A DNA stretch of 46,309 nt from a bacterium (GTDB lineage Archaea; Thermoplasmatota; Thermoplasmata; Lutacidiplasmatales; UBA184): NCBI GenBank assembly GCA_027309555.1, contig DAIDCO010000010.1, positions 1-46,309 of the forward strand. Reading direction: 5' to 3'. Under the pieces are notes generated by a model that ran no database searches, was not told the DNA's origin, and saw only the letters and a program-made list of their open reading frames with translations. Positions 1-6,821 of this stretch are shown in pieces. The position numbers and the translations under genes are program-made. Position 1 is the first letter of the stretch. Every line of letters starts with the position of its first letter.

Positions 1-1
1 C

Positions 2-1387
2 GCCCGACCCGCCCGGCACTCGACCTCGCCGTCGCGGGGTCGTCGGGTCTACATGGTGACCGGCGGCGTCACGAAGTTCGCGAAAGCCCACCCGGCCATG
101 GACTTCCGCCTGATGGTGAAGCGCGCCTACGACTACGCCCTGAAAGGCATCCCGAACCTCAGCACGGACCGGATCGACGGGAGCCGGATCTCCTACTTCT
201 CCGACCATTTCGCTCGCCAGCTGAAGGCGGCGAGCATGGTCCAGGACTATCTCGGGCTTAACCCGAAGGGATCGGTTCGGATCGAGTGGGGGGGCGCGAC
301 CGGGGGGGAGTGCTTCCAGGCGGCCTACGAAGCCGTCGCGAGCGGGCGGATGGACGTATGCCTGGCCGCAGGGTTCGAGACGATGAGCCGGGTCGCGACC
401 TGGAAAGGGAACGAGTTCATCGCGCTCGCATCGGACACGAACTTCGACTTTCCCCTCGGCGGGTTCTATACGGGCTACTATGCGCTGATGGTCGTTCGCC
501 ACATCTACGAGTATCTGCGTCTCGGGAAGTTCGCCGACGTGAAGGACGAGCGGGAGGCCCAGCGCCTCGCGATCGCCGAAGGTTCGCGTATCATGAGCAA
601 GGTCTCCGTCAAGAACCACCTGAACGCCCTCCACAACCCCTACGCGCAGTACCCGAAGCGGCTCACCGTCGACGACGTGCTGCGCTCGGAGATGATCAGC
701 TACCCGCTCACGCGCGAGCAGATCTGCACGATGAGCGACGGGGCCGCGGTCGCGGTCCTCTGTTCGGAGGAGCGGGCGAAGGAGTTCACCGACAGGCCGG
801 TGCGCATCGCCGGCGTCGGCTGCGGGACCGATACGATGCGTCTCGCGGACCGGCCGTTCGGCCGGGTCCCGTTGCTCTCCCACGAGCGGGCGCGCGACTA
901 CGAGGACCTCGAGTACCCGGGAGTACACTCCTTCCGCGCGGGGCGCGCCGCGGGGATCGAGGCGTACCGCATGGCCGGGATCACCCGCCCGAACGACGAG
1001 CTCGATTTCATCGAGCTGCACGACGCCTACGCCTCGAGCGAGATCCAGACCTACGAGGACCTCGGTCTCTGCAAGTACGGTCAGGGCTACGAATTCGTAG
1101 AGCGGGGTGACCCGTTCCTCAAGGGGATGGACTACGGGTTCCCCACCCCCGACGCCGGAGCGATCCCCGTGAACCCCTCCGGCGGCCTCATCGCGTGCGG
1201 CCACCCGGTGGGGGCGACCGGGCTCATGCAGGGCGTCTTCGCGTTCTGGCAGCTCCAGGGAACGATCGCGAAGCACTTCGGCGACCCGACCCTCCAGCTC
1301 GAACGCCCGAAGCGAGGCGCCATCCACAGCCACGCCGGAACCGGGTCGAGCGTGACCGTCTCCATCCTCGAGCGGGGGTTCCGATGA
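2..1387 (+). CDS. Thiolase-family protein (SCP2-type / archaeal acetyl-CoA acetyltransferase-like), 5' end possibly outside the window
   Basis: Thiolase-fold enzyme, the family that makes or cleaves acetoacetyl-CoA-type thioesters. The frame is open to the left edge. The first ATG is at 53 (444 aa from there), but the preceding codons read RGRRVYM, which looks like the first beta strand, so the true start is probably upstream. Residues 101-115 (numbered from ATG 53) look like the usual strand and helix after the active site. NPSGGLIACGHPVGATG near residue 374 is the conserved C-terminal catalytic loop with His384, and HDAYASSEI matches the HDxF-type loop. The nucleophilic Cys is not where expected: GGATGG at 80-85 stands where family members have a CASGG-like motif. 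The next gene is a DUF35 partner overlapping by 4 bases. In archaea such thiolase-DUF35 pairs often sit beside HMG-CoA synthase in the mevalonate pathway. That role here is an inference. Confidence 0.85.
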   Translation, partial: ARPARHSTSPSRGRRVYMVTGGVTKFAKAHPAMDFRLMVKRAYDYALKGIPNLSTDRIDGSRISYFSDHFARQLKAASMVQDYLGLNPKGSVRIEWGGATGGECFQAAYEAVASGRMDVCLAAGFETMSRVATWKGNEFIALASDTNFDFPLGGFYTGYYALMVVRHIYEYLRLGKFADVKDEREAQRLAIAEGSRIMSKVSVKNHLNALHNPYAQYPKRLTVDDVLRSEMISYPLTREQICTMSDGAAVAVLCSEERAKEFTDRPVRIAGVGCGTDTMRLADRPFGRVPLLSHERARDYEDLEYPGVHSFRAGRAAGIEAYRMAGITRPNDELDFIELHDAYASSEIQTYEDLGLCKYGQGYEFVERGDPFLKGMDYGFPTPDAGAIPVNPSGGLIACGHPVGATGLMQGVFAFWQLQGTIAKHFGDPTLQLERPKRGAIHSHAGTGSSVTVSILERGFR

Positions 1388-1911
1388 CCGCGCGGCCCCC
1401 GACGTACTCGAAGTTCCGTGACGTCCAGGCCGAGCTCGAGCGCAGTGGCTCGGCCCTCTTCCGCGACGCCGACGGGGTCGAGAGCCTCGTCATCCGCAAC
1501 CCGTACGCGATCGCGTACATCCATAGCTACGCCGAGGATTCTCCGTTCTTCCTCGGCCTCGCCGACGGCCGCCTGCGGGGCTCGAAGTGCCGGCGGCCGA
1601 AGTGTGGGTTCGTCTACGGAACCCCGCGCGGACATTGCATGGTCTGCGGGGCGCCGACCGAGTGGGTCGACCTCCCCCCAAAAGGTCGGGTGCACTCCTG
1701 GACGACCTGCCACTTCGGCAGCGAAGCGTTCTTGCAGGAGACTCCCTACAACCTCGCGCTCGTCGAGTTCGACGGGGTCGGGAGCCTCTTGCTCGTCCGC
1801 CTCAAGGACTGTGTCGAGTCCGACGTGTACGTCGGGATGCCCGTCGAGGCCCGTTTTGACCCCGCGCCGAAGTACTCGATCACCGACGTCTGGTTCGTGC
1901 CGCAGCGCTAG
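1384..1911 (+). CDS. DUF35 OB-fold zinc-ribbon protein, thiolase partner
   Basis: A 175-aa DUF35 protein: an N-terminal helix, a rubredoxin-like zinc ribbon (KCRRPKCGF then HCMVCGAP, four cysteines) and a C-terminal OB fold that ends in the usual conserved beta strands (YSITDVWFVPQR). Proteins of this family bind thiolases and, in archaea, form complexes that channel acetoacetyl-CoA to HMG-CoA synthase. The start is the ATG at 1384, which overlaps the thiolase stop codon (ATGA), so the two genes are translationally coupled. Length and domain order are normal for the family. All four zinc ligands are present, so this subunit looks intact even though the thiolase next to it lacks the usual nucleophile. 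Confidence 0.9.
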   Translation: MTARPPTYSKFRDVQAELERSGSALFRDADGVESLVIRNPYAIAYIHSYAEDSPFFLGLADGRLRGSKCRRPKCGFVYGTPRGHCMVCGAPTEWVDLPPKGRVHSWTTCHFGSEAFLQETPYNLALVEFDGVGSLLLVRLKDCVESDVYVGMPVEARFDPAPKYSITDVWFVPQR

Positions 1912-2480
1912 CGGGATTCGGACGCGTGGCCCCGACCGACCGGGAGCCCGACGAGGGCGAGTACGTCGGCCTGCCCGCGCGCGAGCTCGGAAGGGAGGAT
2001 CGCGTCCAGGTCGACAAAGGCGAGCTCCTTCCAGGCGGCCGCGGCCGGCGGCTCGGACGACGGCCAACGCGCGCGGAAGACGAAGTGAAGGTCCCAATGC
2101 GGGTCCCGGGCCGAGGTCGGCGAGCGTCCGTAGGCCTCCGAGTGGACGGAGCGCTCCTCGACCGGGGGGAGCGTAGTTCCAAGCTGCTCCCGTGCGATCC
2201 GCTCCGCCGCCACCTCGGGCCCCTCGAAGAAGAGCAGCTGGCTCGACGGGAGCATCCAGCGCTGCCCGATCCGCACGACGCGCGACGGCTCGAGCGCGCC
2301 CAGCTCGAACCAGGGGGCCGTGGGGTCGAGTCGGCCGAGCAGGACTTCGCGGTCCCGGCCTGGGGGTCGGAGGACGAGGAAGACGGAGAGGCACATCCCG
2401 TCGTCCGGCACTACGTAGAGCCCGGGCCCTGGAGCTGTGGTCCCCGCGCGCAATCGAGCAAAGCGCCGGTCGGGGGCCAT
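1908..2480 (-). CDS. Nudix-like hydrolase with degenerate Nudix box
   Basis: A 190-aa protein that I read as Nudix fold. It starts with strands around VFLVLRPPGRDREVLLGRLD, followed by a helix segment EVAAERIAREQLG that resembles the REUXEEXGU part of the Nudix box, and by later strands (HWDLHFVFRARW, ELAFVDLDAIL). The first glycine and glutamates of the Nudix box are not clear, so the catalytic metal site may be changed. Substrate is unknown. It converges on the DUF35 gene and overlaps its stop codon by 4 bases. A non-Nudix small alpha/beta protein is possible. Confidence 0.65.
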   Translation of the reverse strand: MAPDRRFARLRAGTTAPGPGLYVVPDDGMCLSVFLVLRPPGRDREVLLGRLDPTAPWFELGALEPSRVVRIGQRWMLPSSQLLFFEGPEVAAERIAREQLGTTLPPVEERSVHSEAYGRSPTSARDPHWDLHFVFRARWPSSEPPAAAAWKELAFVDLDAILPSELARGQADVLALVGLPVGRGHASESR

Positions 2481-2578
2481 CCGGCCGGGATCGGACCCGG
2501 GCCCAAGAAGGTTACCCGGGGTCGAGATCCTTTCCGCGCGGTGTCAGTCAACTGGAATTGACGCCGGAACTATGACCG

Positions 2579-2592
2579 CCGGCGATCGCCGG
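2579..2592. promoter_or_regulatory. 14-bp perfect palindrome overlapping the ribosome binding site of the cupredoxin gene
   Basis: CCGGCGATCGCCGG is fully self-complementary. Its right end overlaps GGAGA (2591-2595), the likely Shine-Dalgarno sequence for the ATG at 2601. It could be an operator or an mRNA hairpin hiding the ribosome site. In GC-rich DNA a chance palindrome of this length is possible. Confidence 0.35.
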
Positions 2593-2600
2593 AGACCTGT

Positions 2601-3143
2601 ATGAAGGACTCCGAGTGGTTCGGGCTCGTTGCGATCGTGGCGGCCGTGCTGGTCGTCGCTACGGGTGCGCTTGCGATCTCGGCCGAAGGGGTCGCGGGAG
2701 GCTCGGGGGCGGCGCCGGTCACCGTGAGCTACCTCAACCTCACGATCCAGATCAACTCGACAACGGGGATGCCGCAGTACACCCCCGCGAACTTCTCCGT
2801 CGCCCGGGGTGAGCTCTTCGTGACGATCGTCGACCGGGACCTCCCGGCGTCCTGGGCGGGCTGCGCGTGCAATGTGACGGGTACCCAGGGGAACGTCGAA
2901 TCGGTGAATGGCAGTGCCCCGGTCTCCCAGGTGAGCTGGACGGCGGTGGCCCACACCTTCTCGATCCCATCCCTTGGGGTCAACGTCCTCAGCCCGGCCC
3001 AGACCACGGTGACGTTCAGCCTTTGGCTGAACGCGACGGGCTCGTTCTCGTGGATGTGCATGGACCCCTGTGGGTCCGATGGCTACACCGGCGAGCCGAT
3101 GGGAATGCCGGGCTACATGGCCGGCACGATGACGGTCGTCTGA
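2601..3143 (+). CDS. Membrane-anchored CuA-like cupredoxin
   Basis: A 180-aa protein with one N-terminal membrane segment or signal anchor (about residues 7-27) and an extracytoplasmic cupredoxin domain. HTFSIPSLGVN (His118) corresponds to the first copper ligand loop of cytochrome oxidase subunit II, and WMCMDPCG gives the CxxxCG pair (Cys153, Cys157) of CuA sites. The second His and the Met expected 4 and 7 residues after the second Cys are Gly and Thr here. A Met-rich tail (PMGMPGYMAGTM) follows. It may carry electrons or bind copper on the cell surface. It stands alone, with no other oxidase subunit next to it. A GGAGA ribosome site lies at good spacing before the ATG. Confidence 0.75.
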   Translation: MKDSEWFGLVAIVAAVLVVATGALAISAEGVAGGSGAAPVTVSYLNLTIQINSTTGMPQYTPANFSVARGELFVTIVDRDLPASWAGCACNVTGTQGNVESVNGSAPVSQVSWTAVAHTFSIPSLGVNVLSPAQTTVTFSLWLNATGSFSWMCMDPCGSDGYTGEPMGMPGYMAGTMTVV

Positions 3144-3198
3144 GAGGGCCCCCCGCAGACCCCCGCCCCCCGGCTCATGCCGGGCGGGAGCGGGGGGA

Positions 3199-3272
3199 TG
3201 CCGCGGGCCGGGCTTGAACCGGCGGCTTCAAGATCTTCAGTCTTGCACTCTCCCAAACTGAGTTACCGCGGC
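3199..3272 (-). tRNA. tRNA-Phe (GAA)
   Basis: On the minus strand the 74 bases fold as a full cloverleaf: 7-bp acceptor stem (GCCGCGG with CCGCGGC), D arm, 5-bp anticodon stem CAAGA/UCUUG closing the loop CUGAAGA with anticodon GAA, variable loop of 5, and a T arm with UUCAAGC. Discriminator base is A. There is no intron and no encoded CCA. A TATA-like box precedes it at 3298-3304. Confidence 0.95.
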
Positions 3273-3297
3273 GCCGCCGACCCGGACCTATCGCGAT

Positions 3298-3304
3298 GTA
3301 TAAA
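3298..3304 (-). promoter_or_regulatory. TATA box for tRNA-Phe
   Basis: TTTATAC on the minus strand, 26-32 bases upstream of the first base of the tRNA, the standard archaeal position. Confidence 0.6.
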
Positions 3305-3438
3305 GGGTGAGGGGACGCGCGAGCGGACCCTCTTGCGTCGCAGTCCATTGCCGTTCCGGGCGACCGGCGGGCGAGGCCGGTTTCCGAACGCGCGCGCTCA
3401 CGTTCGAGCGGTCGTTGCGCGTCCGTCGGTCCCTTCAG

Positions 3439-3446
3439 TTTATCTA
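3439..3446 (+). promoter_or_regulatory. TATA box for topA
   Basis: TTTATCTA lies 26-33 bases before the GTG at 3472, so transcription should begin at or next to that codon. This leaderless layout is the main reason to choose GTG 3472 over upstream ATGs in frame. Confidence 0.6.
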
Positions 3447-3471
3447 CCGAGCACCGCCTCCACTGGGGGTT

Positions 3472-5946
3472 GTGACCCGCTCGCTTGTCATCACGGAGAA
3501 GTTCAACACCGCGTTGCGCATCGCGATCGTCCTCTCGGACGGTCGGATGAAGCGCACCCGCATCGAGGGGACCCCCGTCTTCGAGTTCGAACGACCCGAC
3601 GGTCCGTACGCCGTGGTCGGGCTGCGGGGGCACATCGTCGAGCTCGACTACCCGAGCGATCTCGCCGAGTGGTCCCTCGACAGCCTCCCGAAGCTGATCG
3701 AGACCCTGCCGCACAAGCGCGTGACGGAGACCGGGATCGTCACGACCCTCCAGCACATTGTGCGAGGCTACGACCGCGTGATCATCGCGACCGACTTCGA
3801 CCGCGAGGGGGAGCTGATCGGGCTCGAGTGCCTCGAGCTCCTGCAGAAGGTCCACCCGTCGATCGAAGTGGCCCGGGCCCGCTACAGCGCGCTCACTCGG
3901 GACGCGATCGAACAGAGCTTCTCCCACCTCGAACACCTCGACCGCGCGCTCGCCGAGGCCGCCGAGGCCCGTCAGGAGATCGACCTCGTCTGGGGCGCGC
4001 TCCTCACGCGGTACCTTTCCCTGACCGCAGGGCAACGGGGCCGCAGCTTCCTTTCCGCCGGGCGGGTCCAGACGCCGACGCTCGCGCTGCTGGTCGAGCG
4101 CGACCAGGCGATCAAGGAGTTCACCCCGACCCCGTACTACGAGATCGTCGCGAACGGAGCCAAGGGAGCCGAGGCGTTCCGCCTCGGTCATGCGCACGGG
4201 ATCTGGGAACAGAAGGCGGAGGCCGAGCGAGTCTTCGCGCGCGTGCGGGACGCGACGGACGGGGCCGTCCGGGAGTTCGCCGAGGAGGAGACCCATCGGC
4301 GCCCGCCGATCCCGTTCTCCACGACCCTTTTCGTGGCCGAGGCGACCCGGCTCGGGCTCGGGGCCGCGACCGTGATGCGAATCGGCGAGGACCTCTACAC
4401 GCAGGGGCTAATCAGCTACCCACGGACGGACAATACCGTGTATCCGCGCGGGCTTGGCCTTCGCTCGCTGGTCGAAAAGTTCCGGGAGGGACCCTTCACC
4501 GAAGCGGCCGAGTTCGTCCTCGCCCAGCCCGCCTTCCGGCCGACGCGGGGACGCACCGAGACGACGGACCACCCGCCGATCTATCCGACCGCCGCGGTCG
4601 ACCCGAAGAAGCTTCGGCCCGAGCATGCGCGGGTCTACGAGCTGGTCGTGCGCCGATTCCTCGCGACCCTCGCCCCCGACGCGGTCGGGTGGTCCCGCAC
4701 CGCGGCCGTCGAAGTACAGGGCGAACGGTTCGAGGGGAAGGGCCACCACTTGACCGACCCCGGCTGGTACCGCGTCTACCCCTACTCCGAACCCGAGGAG
4801 GTGCCGATGCCCGTGCTCGCGGTCGGAGAGACGGTGGCGATCCGCGATGTTCGACTGGTCGAGCAACAGACGCGTCCGCCCCGCCGTTTCACCCAGGGTT
4901 CGCTCATCCAGGAGATGGAGCGCCTGGGCCTCGGGACCAAGAGCACTCGGCACGACGTGCTCCAGAAGCTGTTCGACCGGCACTACGTCGCGCAGCGCCA
5001 GCTCGAGCCGACCTCGACGGGGATCGCGGTCGCGGAGGCGCTGAGAGCCCATGCCCCGGTGATCACGCGACCCGAGATGACCCACCGTCTCGAGGAGGAC
5101 ATGGAGCTCGTCGCCCAGTCGAAGAAGCCGAAGGCCGAGGTCCTCTCCGAATCGCGCGAGATGCTGCGCGAGGCGCACCAGCTGCTTGCAGCGAACGCGG
5201 TCGGCGTCAAAGAGACGCTCACCGGCGCTCTCGACCGCCAGCACTTCGTCGGTCCGTGCGTCAAGTGTGGGGGCGCGCTCCGCCTCGCCCGCAGTCCGCG
5301 CGGCGCGCGCTGGGTCCAGTGTGTGAACAACCCGACCTCGTGCACCGCCACCTACGCGCTTCCATCCGCCGGCTTCATCGAGCCGGCCCCGGAATTCCTC
5401 TGCGGTACGTGCAAGGTCCCCCGGGTGAAGATCGTTTTCCGAGGCCAGCGGCCCGACCTCTACTGCATCAACCCGGAATGCCCGGAGCACCACAAGGCGT
5501 TCCGGATCGGCGTCTGTCCGAACTGCGGAAGTCCGCTCCACATCCGGTACTCGTTCGCCGGGAAGCGGTTCGTCGGGTGTTCGGGCTATCCGTCGTGCCG
5601 CGTCACCTATCCTCTGCCCCAGCGGGGAAAGCTCGAGAAGGATCAGCCGCCCTGCCCGGTCTGCCGGGCGCCGGTCGTGACCGCGATCGAGGCGGGACGG
5701 CCGCCCTGGACCCTGTGCATCAACCCTGTCTGCCCGACGCGCGCGAAACCCGAGGCGGCGGGCGCGGCGGGCAAGGTCGCCCGCAAGACGCCGACGAAGA
5801 AGCGATCCTCGGTCCGGTCCCCCGCGTCGAAACCGACTCCCGAGGGCGCGACCCCGCGGGCGGCCCGGCCGTCTCGCCGGCGGACAAAGCCCGGCCCGGT
5901 GGCGACTCCGTCGCCGTCGGAAGGCCCCGCGCCAACGTCTCCCTGA
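3472..5946 (+). CDS. topA: DNA topoisomerase I, type IA, with four C-terminal zinc fingers
   Basis: An 824-aa type IA topoisomerase that relaxes negative supercoils by breaking one strand through a 5'-phosphotyrosine. The N-terminal Toprim domain has Glu9 (VITEK) and the acidic motif ATDFDREGE (Asp108, Asp110). The active-site Tyr316 is in LISYPRTDN. From about residue 596 there are four C4 zinc fingers (CVKCGG, CGTCKV, CPNCGS and CPVCRA each begin one). A basic, Pro-rich, probably disordered tail of about 60 residues follows. The frame is open farther upstream to 3307, but homology begins at TRSLVITEK, directly after the GTG. It is divergent from tRNA-Phe. Archaeal topA is typically a long, zinc-fingered form like this. 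Confidence 0.95.
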   Translation: MTRSLVITEKFNTALRIAIVLSDGRMKRTRIEGTPVFEFERPDGPYAVVGLRGHIVELDYPSDLAEWSLDSLPKLIETLPHKRVTETGIVTTLQHIVRGYDRVIIATDFDREGELIGLECLELLQKVHPSIEVARARYSALTRDAIEQSFSHLEHLDRALAEAAEARQEIDLVWGALLTRYLSLTAGQRGRSFLSAGRVQTPTLALLVERDQAIKEFTPTPYYEIVANGAKGAEAFRLGHAHGIWEQKAEAERVFARVRDATDGAVREFAEEETHRRPPIPFSTTLFVAEATRLGLGAATVMRIGEDLYTQGLISYPRTDNTVYPRGLGLRSLVEKFREGPFTEAAEFVLAQPAFRPTRGRTETTDHPPIYPTAAVDPKKLRPEHARVYELVVRRFLATLAPDAVGWSRTAAVEVQGERFEGKGHHLTDPGWYRVYPYSEPEEVPMPVLAVGETVAIRDVRLVEQQTRPPRRFTQGSLIQEMERLGLGTKSTRHDVLQKLFDRHYVAQRQLEPTSTGIAVAEALRAHAPVITRPEMTHRLEEDMELVAQSKKPKAEVLSESREMLREAHQLLAANAVGVKETLTGALDRQHFVGPCVKCGGALRLARSPRGARWVQCVNNPTSCTATYALPSAGFIEPAPEFLCGTCKVPRVKIVFRGQRPDLYCINPECPEHHKAFRIGVCPNCGSPLHIRYSFAGKRFVGCSGYPSCRVTYPLPQRGKLEKDQPPCPVCRAPVVTAIEAGRPPWTLCINPVCPTRAKPEAAGAAGKVARKTPTKKRSSVRSPASKPTPEGATPRAARPSRRRTKPGPVATPSPSEGPAPTSP

Positions 5947-6052
5947 TCCGGCATTCGGTGGTCGAGCGAAACCCCAACGGAGCCCCCCGGGCGCTAAGAG
6001 CTGTGCTCCACCACGTTCCGGGGAGGAGCGTTTCCCGGCCCCCCGGCCCGCC

Positions 6053-6060
6053 TTAAATAC
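6053..6060 (+). promoter_or_regulatory. TATA box for the creatininase-uvrA-uvrC operon
   Basis: TTAAATAC lies 23-30 bases before the ATG at 6083, consistent with a leaderless transcript that reads through the creatininase-family gene, uvrA and uvrC. Confidence 0.6.
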
Positions 6061-6082
6061 CCACATCCGGTGTTTTCATTCC

Positions 6083-6808
6083 ATGCCCTCCTCCTCGCGC
6101 CACTTGCTCGAGCTCGACTCCCGGTCGTTTGAGCGGCGGCTTACGTCGAACCCGCTCGTGATCCTTCCCGTCGGTGCCCTCGAGGCGCACGGCCCTCACC
6201 TTCCGCTCGGGGCCGACCAGATCCAGGCCGAGGCGACGGCGCTCGCGCTCGCCGAGCGCCTCGACGGGCTGGTTGCGCCGACGATCCCGTACGGATCCGC
6301 CCCCGGCGCGCGTTCCTTCCCCGGCACGGTATCGCTCTCGATCGCCGAGCTCGAGACCCACGTCGCGGGAGTGCTCAGCGAGCTCGCGCGCTCGGGAGTC
6401 CGGCGTTTGCTCGTCCTCTCGGGCCACGCGGAGCGCGGTCACATGGCCGCTCTTCGGGAGGCCGCGGACCGCGCCGCACGCGCGACGCCCTCCGTCCGGA
6501 TCGTCGTCCTTTCCGACTATGACTTCGTCTATGAGCTGCGCGGGACCGAGTCTCCTGCGGGAGATGGACACGCGGGGCTCCTCGAGACCTCGCGCGTGCT
6601 CGCGCTCGCCCCCACCACGGTCGGTCCCGTGCGGCCGGTCGTCGAGAACCGCCACAGCCCGTTTGTGCCCGGCGCGCCGACCCCGGACGAGTGGCCCGAA
6701 AGCGTCGCGGGCGATACGCGCCCCGCGTCGCGCGAGCTCGGCGAGCGGGTCCAAGCGCACGTCCTCGACCGTCTCGTGGAGACCGTGCGCGCTCTGCTTC
6801 CCGCGTGA
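6083..6808 (+). CDS. Creatininase-family metal-dependent amidohydrolase (possible ArfB-like deformylase)
   Basis: A 241-aa member of the creatinine amidohydrolase family. Metal-binding motifs are visible: PVGALEAHGPHLPLGAD (Glu, His, Asp), SGHAERGH in place of the common NGHGGN, and DGHAGLLETS. The family includes creatininase, mycofactocin peptidase MftE and archaeal ArfB, which removes formate from a pyrimidine intermediate in riboflavin and F420 synthesis. For an archaeon ArfB is the natural guess, but motifs alone do not settle it. The gene starts a three-gene operon: uvrA begins 13 bases after its stop. Confidence 0.85.
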   Translation: MPSSSRHLLELDSRSFERRLTSNPLVILPVGALEAHGPHLPLGADQIQAEATALALAERLDGLVAPTIPYGSAPGARSFPGTVSLSIAELETHVAGVLSELARSGVRRLLVLSGHAERGHMAALREAADRAARATPSVRIVVLSDYDFVYELRGTESPAGDGHAGLLETSRVLALAPTTVGPVRPVVENRHSPFVPGAPTPDEWPESVAGDTRPASRELGERVQAHVLDRLVETVRALLPA

Positions 6809-6821
6809 GCCCGGAGGACCC

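Noticed and set aside
3169-3184. Hairpin CCCGGC-TCAT-GCCGGG as a terminator between the cupredoxin gene and tRNA-Phe
   Set aside because: Archaeal terminators are T-rich, and no T run follows. The GC content makes such hairpins common.
3307-3471. In-frame ATG at 3307 as the start of topA
   Set aside because: The extra 55 residues are Arg-rich and not conserved, and the TATA box at 3439-3446 puts transcription at the GTG 3472.
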